NCBI GenBank assembly: GCA_965247015.1
Contig: CBDFGG010000006.1
Span: forward strand, 124,001-188,000
Direction of reading: 5' to 3'
Length of the DNA stretch: 64,000 nucleotides
Source: JAIXWP01 sp965247015
GTDB lineage: Bacteria; Bacteroidota; Bacteroidia; Flavobacteriales_D; Sanyastnellaceae
Position 1 is the first letter of the stretch. Each line of letters starts with the position of its first letter. A program made the translations under genes and the position numbers. Shown piece after piece: positions 50,084 through 58,476 of this stretch. The notes under the pieces were generated by a model, which was not told where the DNA came from, did no database searches, and worked only from the letters and a program-made list of their open reading frames with translations.

Positions 50084-52169
50084 GTTCTAGTTTAAAGACG
50101 TCCACTTTCGTTTTAAAAACACCAAATGCAACTATGGCTTGACCGCTTTCGAGCTCAAGTACTTCGCCCGTTTGTTTTGTGTTTTCAAGTCGAACAAGGC
50201 TGCCTACTTTCATGCGATCACGGCTTGATTTCTTTTCTTCTTTGACTTCTTTATTTTGGCTTATTTTCTTTTGAATCGCTTTTGTTTTGCGTTCTTCATC
50301 AATCTTGGATTTTTCCACGACTACATATTTCTTGACCTCATCCAGGAGCTCCTTGTTCTTGGCGCGCAGATTCCATGACTCAATGAACTGAGCCATTTTT
50401 CTACCATGATTTAGATACTTATTGTTACGCTCGATAGTTTCTTGTTGGCGAGCAAGTTTATCTTCAAACTTCTCTCTTCTCTTTTCAAAATCTTTGATGG
50501 TTTGGCTGGCCAATTGCCCCGCCTCATCGGCGTTTCGAGATAGCTCTTCAAATTTCGTTTTTTCAACTTGAAGAGAAGATAGCAACTCATCCATTTGCAC
50601 TTTTTGTGTGCTCAATTTTGACTTCGCTGCCTCAATCATACTCATTGGAATACCATTGATTTCTGCCACTTCAAAAGTAAATGAGCTTCCCGGTTGACCT
50701 ATGCTCAACTTGTATGTTGGCTCGAGTGTTTCTGTATTAAAAAGCATACATCCATTGACTGCATTGCGCAGTTGTGCTGCTTTCAACTTGATATTGCTAT
50801 AATGCGTAGTAATGACACCGAAGGCTTTTCTGTTGTAAAGTTCTTCGAAGAAAACTTCTGCTAAAGCTCCACCTAAATCTGGGTCGGAACCTGTTCCGAA
50901 TTCATCCAGCAATACAAGACTTCGTCGGTTTGCTACTTTAAGAAAATGATTCATTCTCTTCAAACGGTAGCTGTAGGTGGAAAGCTGATTCTCGATGCTC
51001 TGATTATCTCCGATATCCGTTAGTACTGCATGGAAGAGTGACATTTTACTTTTATCACCAATTGGTAGCAGCAATCCACTTTGTAGCATGATTTGCAAAA
51101 GACCAATGGTCTTCATGGTAATGGATTTACCACCCGCATTTGGTCCAGAAATCACGAGCATTCTGCTAAACTTATCCATCGTGAGTGTCTGAGGATACGT
51201 GACACGGCCGAGTCTTCTATTGTTAAGCAATAGAACGGGATGATAAGCTTTCACCAAATCAATGACCGGCTCTTCTTCTATGGTGGGCAACACGCCATCC
51301 ATATCCAAAGCAAGTCTTGCTTTTGCTTGAATAAAATCGATCTCCGTCAACAATGCTTGATACTGTTCGATTAGTGGCAATCGATGTCGGATTTCGTTGG
51401 TAAGCTGTTGTAGAATTTTTCTGATTTCTCTTCGCTCATCATCGAATAGTGATTCCAATTCAAAATTGAGTTGAATATTCACTTCTGGTTCGATGTACGT
51501 CAAGTTGCCTGTCTTACTACTGCCGGCCACTACCCCATTCACTTTGCGCTTGTGGGTGCTGTATATAGCAAGCACCCGTCGCTCATTGATGTAGGCTTCA
51601 CCTGTATCGGCAAGGAATCCTTTACCATTATAATCTTTTAGAACTTTCGCAAAGTTCTTTGCTATTTGTCGTCTTACAGCACCAATAGAGCTTCTAATAG
51701 ATTGCAGTTCAGCCGAGGCATCATCCTTCACTTGCCATTTTAAATTGAATACTTTTTCAATTGCTTCGCAAAGCTCTTTTGTTTGTTCTATCTCCGCAGT
51801 GAGTGCGAACAATTGAGGAAACACTTCATTTAGCTCTTTAAGGCTATTGATGATCTCGTTGGTAAGATTACTTGCTCTATGAATTCTACCGAACCCTTCT
51901 TCTGTAAGAGTGCTATCTTTTACTTGAAGCCACTTGATTTCTTGATTAAGCTCTTCAAAATCTGCTGCTGGAAATGTGACGGCTTCTCTTCGGATGCGCA
52001 CAAACTCTTCTAGTCTGGAGAGCTCAATAAGAAGTTTTGCATGATCAATAAGTGGGGATAGATCAGTCATTCTCGCGCGCGCAGTTGGCTGCACACAATA
52101 GTCATGAAGTATTTTCCTTAATACATCAAATTCTAGGTCCTGAGTGGTTTGCTGATCGAAATGATTCAT
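50070..52169 (-). CDS. mutS2: MutS2-type ATPase without Smr domain
   Basis: A 699-residue MutS2. The core clamp (DFIQAKARLALDMDGVLPTI) leads to the ATPase with Walker A SGPNAGGKS (341-349), Walker B LLDEFGTGSDPDLGGAL and the conserved THYSNIKL. A long coiled coil (about 530-640) and a small KOW-like end (VGSLVRLENTKQTGEVLELE) follow, and the protein stops there: the Smr nuclease domain of classic MutS2 (about 780 residues) is absent. MutS2 acts on recombination intermediates or collided ribosomes depending on the species. A stand-alone Smr protein is encoded at 57848-58453. Confidence 0.93.
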   Translation of the reverse strand: MNHFDQQTTQDLEFDVLRKILHDYCVQPTARARMTDLSPLIDHAKLLIELSRLEEFVRIRREAVTFPAADFEELNQEIKWLQVKDSTLTEEGFGRIHRASNLTNEIINSLKELNEVFPQLFALTAEIEQTKELCEAIEKVFNLKWQVKDDASAELQSIRSSIGAVRRQIAKNFAKVLKDYNGKGFLADTGEAYINERRVLAIYSTHKRKVNGVVAGSSKTGNLTYIEPEVNIQLNFELESLFDDERREIRKILQQLTNEIRHRLPLIEQYQALLTEIDFIQAKARLALDMDGVLPTIEEEPVIDLVKAYHPVLLLNNRRLGRVTYPQTLTMDKFSRMLVISGPNAGGKSITMKTIGLLQIMLQSGLLLPIGDKSKMSLFHAVLTDIGDNQSIENQLSTYSYRLKRMNHFLKVANRRSLVLLDEFGTGSDPDLGGALAEVFFEELYNRKAFGVITTHYSNIKLKAAQLRNAVNGCMLFNTETLEPTYKLSIGQPGSSFTFEVAEINGIPMSMIEAAKSKLSTQKVQMDELLSSLQVEKTKFEELSRNADEAGQLASQTIKDFEKRREKFEDKLARQQETIERNNKYLNHGRKMAQFIESWNLRAKNKELLDEVKKYVVVEKSKIDEERKTKAIQKKISQNKEVKEEKKSSRDRMKVGSLVRLENTKQTGEVLELESGQAIVAFGVFKTKVDVFKLELIRE

Positions 52170-52326
52170 ATATATGTGACAAAGCTAATAGAAGCGTAGT
52201 TTTCAAACACCTATCCTACCGAATAGTTTTAAGAGCTACAAGCTAAATTGAGATTTTTAATAATGGTGTTTATAAGATGCTTTTGGCGCACTTCAAAATC
52301 TTCCTTTTTCGATGTTCATTTGTGTC

Positions 52327-52626
52327 ATGAAAAAGCGCATTGTAAGATTTTTCAAAAATAAATATGCCATCAGCCTTACCATTTTTGTGCTGTGGGTATG
52401 CTTTTTCAACGAGGTAGACTTATTCTATGTCTTCAAAAGCAGAATGGAGTTGTATTCTCTTCAGAAGGAAGTGAAGGAACTCGAAAAGAAGAATGAGCAA
52501 GCAAAAATTTCATTAGAAGATTTGAAAAATAACCAAGCTTCTTTAGAAAAATTTGCACGCGAGACTTACTATATGAAGCGTGACAATGAAGTCGTTTTTG
52601 TCTTCAAAGAGACTACCGAAGAATGA
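52327..52626 (+). CDS. Septum formation initiator DivIC/FtsB family
   Basis: A 99-residue single-pass membrane protein. A basic cytoplasmic start (MKKRIVRFFKNKYAI) is followed by one helix (SLTIFVLWVCFFNEVDLFYV) and a periplasmic coiled coil (ELYSLQKEVKELEKKNEQAK), then the conserved end LEKFARETYYMKRDNEVVFV. This is the size and order of FtsB/DivIC, which joins FtsL and FtsQ in the divisome. The ATG at 52327 is chosen because the helix boundary fits; an ATG 15 nt earlier exists. The stop abuts the rimM stop. Confidence 0.88.
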   Translation: MKKRIVRFFKNKYAISLTIFVLWVCFFNEVDLFYVFKSRMELYSLQKEVKELEKKNEQAKISLEDLKNNQASLEKFARETYYMKRDNEVVFVFKETTEE

Positions 52627-53157
52627 TTAGAGATATAAGTCTATCAATCCTTCTGGCGCTTCTATTTTGATTAATTTTTTCTTGTGATCAATTTCTTTGA
52701 TGAAGTCTTCATGCAAAGGAAGCAAGATGATTTTATTCTTGTATTTAATTTCCAACTGAGGATTACCGGCCAATTCAAGCACTTGTTCGATATGTCCAAT
52801 ATCTCCTTTCACTGCATCATTCACCTGATATCCTTGTAGTGCGCGAAGTTCCAAACGCGTTTCATCTTCTTCAGAAATCTCTTCTTTCTTGATGAAAATT
52901 CTTGCTTTCACTAAAGTCTTCGCCAACTCTTCAGAGTCGATCCCCTCTAGTTTCACCTTTACTGAAGTATTTGTTTTATACTCCAGAGTTTCGATGAAAT
53001 AAGGCACAAGTTGACCTTTCAATTCAATGAATACCGTTTCGATATCTTCGTAATCACTCCAGTCTTCTGTATCAAGGAATGCTGTGAGTTCTCCCTTATA
53101 GCCATGGAGTTTTGTAAAATATCCGAGTTGATGAAGTTCTGATTTATCTGGAATCAT
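52627..53157 (-). CDS. rimM: Ribosome maturation factor RimM
   Basis: A 176-residue RimM that binds protein S19 and helps mature the 30S head. The N-terminal domain has QLGYFTKLHGYKGELTAFLD and the PRC barrel has LRALQGYQVNDAVKGDIGHI and KIILLPLHEDFIKEIDHKKK, ending EAPEGLIDLYL. It lies behind rpsP as in most bacteria, with a terminator-like hairpin between them. The trmD and rplS genes usually following are not here. Confidence 0.94.
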   Translation of the reverse strand: MIPDKSELHQLGYFTKLHGYKGELTAFLDTEDWSDYEDIETVFIELKGQLVPYFIETLEYKTNTSVKVKLEGIDSEELAKTLVKARIFIKKEEISEEDETRLELRALQGYQVNDAVKGDIGHIEQVLELAGNPQLEIKYKNKIILLPLHEDFIKEIDHKKKLIKIEAPEGLIDLYL

Positions 53158-53179
53158 TGGAAAAAAAGTTAGAAATAAA

Positions 53180-53207
53180 AGAGGCCTTTTCAGGAGAAAA
53201 GGCCTCT
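53180..53207 (-). terminator. Hairpin between rpsP and rimM
   Basis: Arms 53180-53191 and 53196-53207 (AGAGGCCTTTTC / GAAAAGGCCTCT) with a 4-base loop. On the minus strand the stem is followed by TTTTATTT and, later, a run of seven T ending 4 nt before the rimM start codon. It has full intrinsic terminator form and would let only part of the rpsP transcripts reach rimM. Confidence 0.75.
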
Positions 53208-53228
53208 AATTTTTTAAAGAAAACAATT

Positions 53229-53777
53229 TTATGCTTCTGCATTTTCATTGCTTTCTGCAGCTTCAGGAGCAGCAGTCTCTTCTGCAGCAGGTGCAGGAGC
53301 TGGAGCTTCTTCAACAGCAGGAGCAGCGGCAGCAGCGAGTGACTTCAAACGATTTTCGTTTACTTCACGCTCGTGCTTCAATTGCTTTGTTTTAGCTTCT
53401 TCTTTGTTCTTAGCTAGGCCATCACGCTTTGCTTGAATCTTTTGCTCTTTGCCTTCTCTCCAAGCAGCAAGACGCTTGTCTGCTTCTTCTTGAGTTAAAG
53501 CACCTTTAGCAACACCTTTGTGAAGGTGCAATGCGTAAAGAACACCTCTGTAGCTAAGCATTGCTCTCATTGTTTCAGTTGGTTGAGCACCTTTCTGAAG
53601 CCAATCAAGCGCCTTATCGTTATCTAGAACGATTGTAGCAGGGTTGGTGTTTGGGTTGTAGCTACCGATACGCTCGATGAATTTACCATCACGTGGTGAA
53701 CGAGAGTCTGCGGCAACAATGTGGAAGAAAGGTTTTCCTTTCTTACCGTGACGTTGTAGTCTAATTTTTACTGGCAT
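53229..53777 (-). CDS. rpsP: Ribosomal protein S16 with long C-terminal extension
   Basis: A 182-residue S16. Residues 1-80 are the ribosomal core (MPVKIRLQRHGKKGKPFFHI, AADSRSPRDGKFIERIGSYN). Enterobacterial S16 ends there; here about 100 residues follow, first a basic helical stretch (KRLAAWREGKEQKIQAKRDG, EEAKTKQLKHEREVNENRLK), then an Ala/Pro/Glu-rich tail. Extensions of this kind are common in Bacteroidota S16. A TACTTTTG element at 53840-53833 is the likely promoter. Confidence 0.96.
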   Translation of the reverse strand: MPVKIRLQRHGKKGKPFFHIVAADSRSPRDGKFIERIGSYNPNTNPATIVLDNDKALDWLQKGAQPTETMRAMLSYRGVLYALHLHKGVAKGALTQEEADKRLAAWREGKEQKIQAKRDGLAKNKEEAKTKQLKHEREVNENRLKSLAAAAAPAVEEAPAPAPAAEETAAPEAAESNENAEA

Positions 53778-53832
53778 AGTAAATTGTTTGGTGGGTACGA
53801 AACCCGGTTAACAATAATAATTAATTGGGGTG

Positions 53833-53840
53833 CAAAAGTA
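53833..53840 (-). promoter_or_regulatory. -7 promoter element of rpsP
   Basis: TACTTTTG on the minus strand matches TAnnTTTG, 56 nt before the rpsP start. It is the rpsP half of a divergent promoter region shared with the gene at 53895. Confidence 0.5.
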
Positions 53841-53863
53841 GTAAATTTTCGGCAATTCCGCAC

Positions 53864-53871
53864 TAAATTTG
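53864..53871 (+). promoter_or_regulatory. -7 promoter element of the gene at 53895
   Basis: TAAATTTG matches TAnnTTTG, 23 nt before the ATG at 53895. This excludes the longer reading from 53784. Confidence 0.5.
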
Positions 53872-53894
53872 AATTTGCTTTGTTTAAAGCCCGA

Positions 53895-54452
53895 ATGAAA
53901 CCAATCTACCTACTAATATTTTTAGCTTCGTTGTACTCAAATCTAGCGATTGGGCAGTACAAATCTAATCCATTAGCTAATAAGGAATGGCTCAATTCGT
54001 CTATTGGTGCTAATACAGCAGACAATATCTCGTGGCAAATAGCTACCACTTACTCCAAAAGATCCGACGTTCTTATCACAGCTGTGCGTCTCGGCTACTC
54101 TCAGGAATTCATTGAATCGGCGATTGATTCTGTTACTTCTAAGAAAAATAAAATCATCGAAGCAGGAATGATGTGGGGCGAAGGCTATGGTGGTGAGCAT
54201 TGGTATGCAAGCATTGCCGGCGGAATGGGACTCAATGTTCGTCGATATGCTGATGATATTGAGGACACCACTCTCGTACGAGTGCTAACGGGAGTCACGA
54301 TAGGTGTACCAGTTCAACTTGAAGTAGGATTACTGTTCAATGAAAACTGGGGAGCATCTGCCACAGCTCTCGCCAACTGGAATTTCCGTCAACCTTATGT
54401 CGGTTTGCATGTCGGGGTGGTCTATCGCCCATCCAAAAAGAAAAAACAGTAA
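53895..54452 (+). CDS. Exported protein, probable small beta-barrel
   Basis: A 185-residue protein with signal peptide MKPIYLLIFLASLYSNLAIG. The start at 53895 is supported by the promoter element just upstream. The mature part alternates hydrophobic strands (VRLGYSQEFIESAI, ASIAGGMGLNVRRYADDIED, TGVTIGVPVQLEVGLLFNEN, YVGLHVGVVYRPSKKKKQ), like a small outer-membrane barrel with a basic tail. The family is not recognised. It is followed 21 nt later by the truncated haemoglobin gene. Confidence 0.72.
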   Translation: MKPIYLLIFLASLYSNLAIGQYKSNPLANKEWLNSSIGANTADNISWQIATTYSKRSDVLITAVRLGYSQEFIESAIDSVTSKKNKIIEAGMMWGEGYGGEHWYASIAGGMGLNVRRYADDIEDTTLVRVLTGVTIGVPVQLEVGLLFNENWGASATALANWNFRQPYVGLHVGVVYRPSKKKKQ

Positions 54453-54473
54453 TTCTTTTTTTCTAAAAAAAGT

Positions 54474-54836
54474 ATGAAGGAAATTGAAGACATAGAAGAT
54501 GTAACGCTTCTCGTAGAAGCCTTTTATAACAAGGCTTTCAAAGATCCCATGCTTGCCCCTCATTTTGAAGGGATGGACTTTGAAGCCCACAAGCCAAGAA
54601 TGATCGCGTTTTGGGCTTTTGTCTTGCTCGATCAACCAGGATACACCACCAATGTTTTCGATAAGCACACCCACCTTAAAATTGATTCATCTCATTTCAA
54701 TCAATGGGTGAAGCTGTTTCATGAAACAGTAGATGAACATTTTATTGGTGAAAAAGCGAATGACGCCAAACTCAGAGCATCGACGATAGGTTGGACATTT
54801 GGAAATAAAATGGAACAACTCCATAAAGACCAATGA
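54474..54836 (+). CDS. Group III truncated haemoglobin
   Basis: A 120-residue haem protein of the truncated globin class III. Typical elements are FYNKAFKDPMLAPHFEGMDF, then MIAFWAFVLL and the distinctive HLKIDSSHFNQWVKLFHETV, in which the His of SSHFNQW is the proximal haem ligand, and LRASTIGWTF at the end. Such globins bind oxygen or nitric oxide; the precise job is seldom known. The last 4 nt overlap the start of the FAD amine oxidase gene, a tight coupling. Confidence 0.9.
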   Translation: MKEIEDIEDVTLLVEAFYNKAFKDPMLAPHFEGMDFEAHKPRMIAFWAFVLLDQPGYTTNVFDKHTHLKIDSSHFNQWVKLFHETVDEHFIGEKANDAKLRASTIGWTFGNKMEQLHKDQ

Positions 54837-56212
54837 ATCGCAAAGACTTCCTTATAAAATCCTTGATGGCCGGCGGCGGACTCGCTCTTCTGCCCTCTTT
54901 TCTTGCATCTTGCAAGCGGGAAAATATCTTTGAAGACTCGAATTTTAAAGGAAGCGTTGGTATTGTAGGCGCGGGTATCAGTGGATTATACGCTGCACTT
55001 TTATTAAAACAGCGAGGAATTGATGTTCAAATTTTCGAAGCATCAGACGACTTTGGAGGTAGAATTAGAACGCTCGATAATTTTGCAGATTTCAAAATAG
55101 AATTAGGTGCTGAATATGTTCATGGCAATAATTCTATTTGGTACGATTTCGTAAGAAATGGTTCAAACAACTTTGTAACATCTGAACTACAAGACTATTA
55201 CTTCTTGAATGGTCAGATCATAACAGAAACAGCATTTGAAAATACAAGTCAATATGCTGAGATTATCAGTTTGTTAAATGGCTTAGAAGAATATTCATCT
55301 TCCGATATTTCCGCCCTTGGATATGCTGTCTTAAATGGACTTTCAGAAGATCTTATTCCTATTTGGAATGGCTGGGTAGGCAACGAAAATGGAACAGATA
55401 TTTCTAAAATTGGAGTATCAGGACTCTCATTCGTTGAGCAATCTTGGGTGGCAGGCGAAGGAGATTTTTTATTAAAATCTCCCGATTTTAAAACCATAAT
55501 GCTTGATGCCTTTTCAAGTGTACTTCCATTTGTTCAATACAACACGCCTATTTCACATATCAACTATGCTGATAGCAAAGTGAAACTTTACGATGCTGAT
55601 GGACAAGAATACCTGAAGGATCGCGTGATCGTGACTTCGTCCATTCAAGTATTGAAAGATCAGCTGGTCACTTTTACTCCTAACCTTCCTCCTCTTCAAT
55701 TGCAAGCCATCAATAGTATTGGAATGGACAAAGGCTTGAAAATAATCTTGAAATTTAGTGAAGGCTTTTGGCCAAATGATCTAGCCTCCATCTATGGAGG
55801 AACTATCGTACCAGAGTATTGGGCAACAGGTGTCGGAGGAAGAAGTGCGCAGAATAATATTCTTACCGCTTTTGTAAATGGAGGTGCTGCCGAAAATCTT
55901 ATTGCCCTCGGCGAACAAATGATCCCCGCTATTCTTTCAGAATTGGATGGAATGTTCGGCGGAAATATTGCCACCAATAATTTTATAGACCATCGATTTA
56001 TTAATTGGTCTGAACAAGAATATATCAGAGGTGTCTACTCCTATTTTCCAGTTGATTTGACACCTGATATTAGAGGCCAACTTGCAGAGCCTGTCAATAA
56101 CAAATTGTTCTTTGCAGGCGAAGCCAGTCATTCGAGTGGACACCACGGTACCGTACATGGAGCCATGGAAGCGGCATTCAGAAGTGTGAAACAAATATTG
56201 GAGTCGGCATGA
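54833..56212 (+). CDS. Flavin amine oxidase, lipoprotein or Tat-like
   Basis: A 459-residue FAD enzyme of the monoamine oxidase family. FAD motif: VGIVGAGISGLYAALLLKQR (residues about 42-61), FEASDDFGGRIRTLDNF and IELGAEYVHGNNS; the C-terminal FAD part is NKLFFAGEASHSSGHHGTVH. The N-terminus MNRKDFLIKSLMAGGGLALL then FLASC reads as a lipoprotein signal with Cys27, so the enzyme should sit outside the cytoplasm. The substrate is unknown. Its start overlaps the globin gene and its stop overlaps the next gene (4 nt each). Confidence 0.88.
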   Translation: MNRKDFLIKSLMAGGGLALLPSFLASCKRENIFEDSNFKGSVGIVGAGISGLYAALLLKQRGIDVQIFEASDDFGGRIRTLDNFADFKIELGAEYVHGNNSIWYDFVRNGSNNFVTSELQDYYFLNGQIITETAFENTSQYAEIISLLNGLEEYSSSDISALGYAVLNGLSEDLIPIWNGWVGNENGTDISKIGVSGLSFVEQSWVAGEGDFLLKSPDFKTIMLDAFSSVLPFVQYNTPISHINYADSKVKLYDADGQEYLKDRVIVTSSIQVLKDQLVTFTPNLPPLQLQAINSIGMDKGLKIILKFSEGFWPNDLASIYGGTIVPEYWATGVGGRSAQNNILTAFVNGGAAENLIALGEQMIPAILSELDGMFGGNIATNNFIDHRFINWSEQEYIRGVYSYFPVDLTPDIRGQLAEPVNNKLFFAGEASHSSGHHGTVHGAMEAAFRSVKQILESA

Positions 56213-56967
56213 AAAAATGGAGCATCATTCTTTTTATTGCTTTCATCTCCATTAACGTTGAGGCGCAATGGAGTGCTCGACTAGGCTATAATTATTTATT
56301 TGCCCCTGATTGGGATGAATCTTTTTTCAATTACAACTTCGCGCGACCATGGAATAAAAAAGAACTTTCACCTCTCGTTCACGGCTATGAAGCACGTATG
56401 GGTTGGATTTTTCGATGGAAGGCTATCAAGAGTTTGTATGTGCATCCGCAATTAGGCATGCATCAATTCACGAGTCGCGCGGCGAATAATGGCGAGGACA
56501 TGTTTGTTCGTCTTCGAAATTATTCTTTGCAGTGTGATATTAATTTCAATCCTCGCGCACTATTTAAAAATGTGAGCGCCGGTCCTCTTGGCACTCGCTT
56601 TCATATGTATATCAGTCCTGCGATTCACTTATGGGATCCACATGTAAGCAAGGGTGACATTATATATAGCGATCAATTTGAAAAGAGATCTGAAGATCTT
56701 TCCATGTCCTTTAGTGTAGGGGCTGGAATGGGATATCGCGCGCTTATGATTGCAAAGAAATTTATCGTAACACCACAAGTAGGTGTACGATATGCACCCA
56801 ACGTTACGTTGAAAGAATTTCCAAGTGCCATCCAAGGCGGTAATGAAACAAACTTGTTTCAAAAAGCTCAAGTGGTATGGTTATGGGAAACAGGAATTGA
56901 AGTCGTCTGGATTTTCCCAAGAACCAAATCTGGAAAAGGATATATGAAGCCTTGCTCTAATTGTTAA
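56209..56967 (+). CDS. Exported protein of unknown function, barrel-like
   Basis: A 252-residue protein with signal peptide MKKWSIILFIAFISINVEAQ. The mature part has many aromatic amphipathic strands (WSARLGYNYLFAPDWDESFF, MGWIFRWKAIKSLYVHPQLG, TGIEVVWIFPRTKSG), as in outer-membrane barrels. The tail KGYMKPCSNC has two cysteines. No family recognised. It overlaps the oxidase gene by 4 nt and the next gene's longer reading, so it belongs to the same unit. Confidence 0.75.
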   Translation: MKKWSIILFIAFISINVEAQWSARLGYNYLFAPDWDESFFNYNFARPWNKKELSPLVHGYEARMGWIFRWKAIKSLYVHPQLGMHQFTSRAANNGEDMFVRLRNYSLQCDINFNPRALFKNVSAGPLGTRFHMYISPAIHLWDPHVSKGDIIYSDQFEKRSEDLSMSFSVGAGMGYRALMIAKKFIVTPQVGVRYAPNVTLKEFPSAIQGGNETNLFQKAQVVWLWETGIEVVWIFPRTKSGKGYMKPCSNC

Positions 56968-56978
56968 GTAAGAAGAAT

Positions 56979-57851
56979 ATGAAGAAATTTTTGTTGATGT
57001 TCATTTTATTGGTAGGCGCTAGTGCATCTGCCTTTTCGCAGGATGTAGCTGCTATTGAGGACTCGCTTTCGCGTTACTATAAAATTTTAGCATCATCTAA
57101 GAATGATGCACTCAGCGATTCTACAAGTCAAAAAATGCGCAACTTATTTATTCAATCATTCGCATATCCAGAAACATTTATTTACCCTTTTGAAAAATTA
57201 AATATGTCACGCATCACCAGTTCTGATGGGCGTGTCAGACTTTTTAATTGGAACCAACCCAAGCAAGATGGAACGTACAAGTATTATTGCTTTGTCCTAA
57301 ATCGTGATATAAAAACGGGACAATTTGAATGGTTCGAATTAATAGATAACCAAAAAGAAGTAGATAAGATTGAGAATAAAATTCTCAATGCCGATAAGTG
57401 GATGGGGGCTCTTTACTATGAAATTATTCCTCTTTCAACAGATAAAAAGAACAACTCATACATTGTCTTGGGTTGGGATGGAAAGGATGATTTGACCACA
57501 AGAAAAATGGTAGATGTTCTTGAGTTCTCTGGGTCTAAAGTGAGAATCGGTGCAGCGATTTTTAAATCAGAGTTAGGATCTCAAAAGCGATTGATCTATG
57601 AATACAGCAACGACATTAGCATGTCTATCAAATATTATCAAAAGAAGAAATGCATCGTGATGGACCATCTTGCGCCGAAAAACCCTATGATGACAGGTGT
57701 TTACGCCGATTACGGTCCCGATGGTACATACGATTTATATCAACTAGAAAAAGGCAAATTCGAATTGCACGAAAAAATTGATATTAGTGAATTTGCGGAA
57801 GATGATGAACGACCTTATGTAGATCCTCGTACTCGAAGAAGACGACGTTAA
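56979..57851 (+). CDS. Exported protein of unknown function
   Basis: A 290-residue protein with signal peptide MKKFLLMFILLVGASASAFS. The start at 56979 is preferred over 56961 since the signal begins there. The mature part is mixed alpha-beta with many charged strands (RVRLFNWNQPKQDGTYKYYC, SYIVLGWDGKDDLTTRKMVD, IFKSELGSQKRLIYEYSNDI) and ends in an Arg-rich tail (DPRTRRRRR). No family is recognised. It is the last gene of the globin-oxidase unit and its stop overlaps that of the convergent Smr gene by 4 nt. Confidence 0.75.
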   Translation: MKKFLLMFILLVGASASAFSQDVAAIEDSLSRYYKILASSKNDALSDSTSQKMRNLFIQSFAYPETFIYPFEKLNMSRITSSDGRVRLFNWNQPKQDGTYKYYCFVLNRDIKTGQFEWFELIDNQKEVDKIENKILNADKWMGALYYEIIPLSTDKKNNSYIVLGWDGKDDLTTRKMVDVLEFSGSKVRIGAAIFKSELGSQKRLIYEYSNDISMSIKYYQKKKCIVMDHLAPKNPMMTGVYADYGPDGTYDLYQLEKGKFELHEKIDISEFAEDDERPYVDPRTRRRRR

Positions 57852-58453
57852 CGCATTTTTCTTTGAGGATGGATGCGGACTTCCGTTGCACCGTAACCGT
57901 AGGTGTGGTAAGGCGCATCCATAAATTCACAATGAGGATAATAATCGTTGAGAATCTTTCGAATTTCTTGTCTTAGCACCCCTTGCCCTACTCCATGAAT
58001 AAAGACAACGCGCGGAATTTTCTTTTCTTCTGCATTGCGGAGCATGCGTTCGAAGTGCTCAATTTGAGCTACTACGATTTCTCCATTTGTTAATCCTCTT
58101 TGAGAATCTAGAATTTCGTGAGCGTGAAGATCTACCTCCATCAACTCGCCTTTGACAACTGTTTCGCCTTGTGTTTTATTCTTGTAAATGGATTTGAAAT
58201 CAGCATTGGCCTTCTTCACCAATTCCGAGTCAATGTTTCTTTCAAGCAATGAACTCAAATCCGGTTTAACCTGATCGTACTTCTTGCTTTCCACTTGAAA
58301 GCCCATGATATGAACGAGCTCTTTCACCGCATGCTCATAGGCAAATCCAGAGATATCTTCTACCAATGCAATATTCTCGCTAGGGAAATCAATGATTTTC
58401 CCTTCACCTTCATCATTTAAGAATCTTACTCTATCTCCGATTTTGAACTTCAT
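57848..58453 (-). CDS. DUF2027/Smr domain protein
   Basis: A 201-residue protein. The N-terminal KIGDRVRFLNDEGEGKIIDF is a small barrel of DUF2027 type. A charged linker leads to a C-terminal Smr domain with VDLHAHEILDSQRGLTNGEI (DxH motif), ERMLRNAEEKKIPRVVFIHG, GVGQGVLRQEIRKIL (the HGxGxGxLR motif) and the end GYGATEVRIH. Smr domains are found at the end of MutS2, where they act as nucleases; the MutS2 at 50070-52169 lacks one, so this protein could supply it in trans, though nothing in the sequence shows that. Confidence 0.9.
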   Translation of the reverse strand: MKFKIGDRVRFLNDEGEGKIIDFPSENIALVEDISGFAYEHAVKELVHIMGFQVESKKYDQVKPDLSSLLERNIDSELVKKANADFKSIYKNKTQGETVVKGELMEVDLHAHEILDSQRGLTNGEIVVAQIEHFERMLRNAEEKKIPRVVFIHGVGQGVLRQEIRKILNDYYPHCEFMDAPYHTYGYGATEVRIHPQRKMR

Positions 58454-58476
58454 AATGCAAAATTACGAAGAGATTC

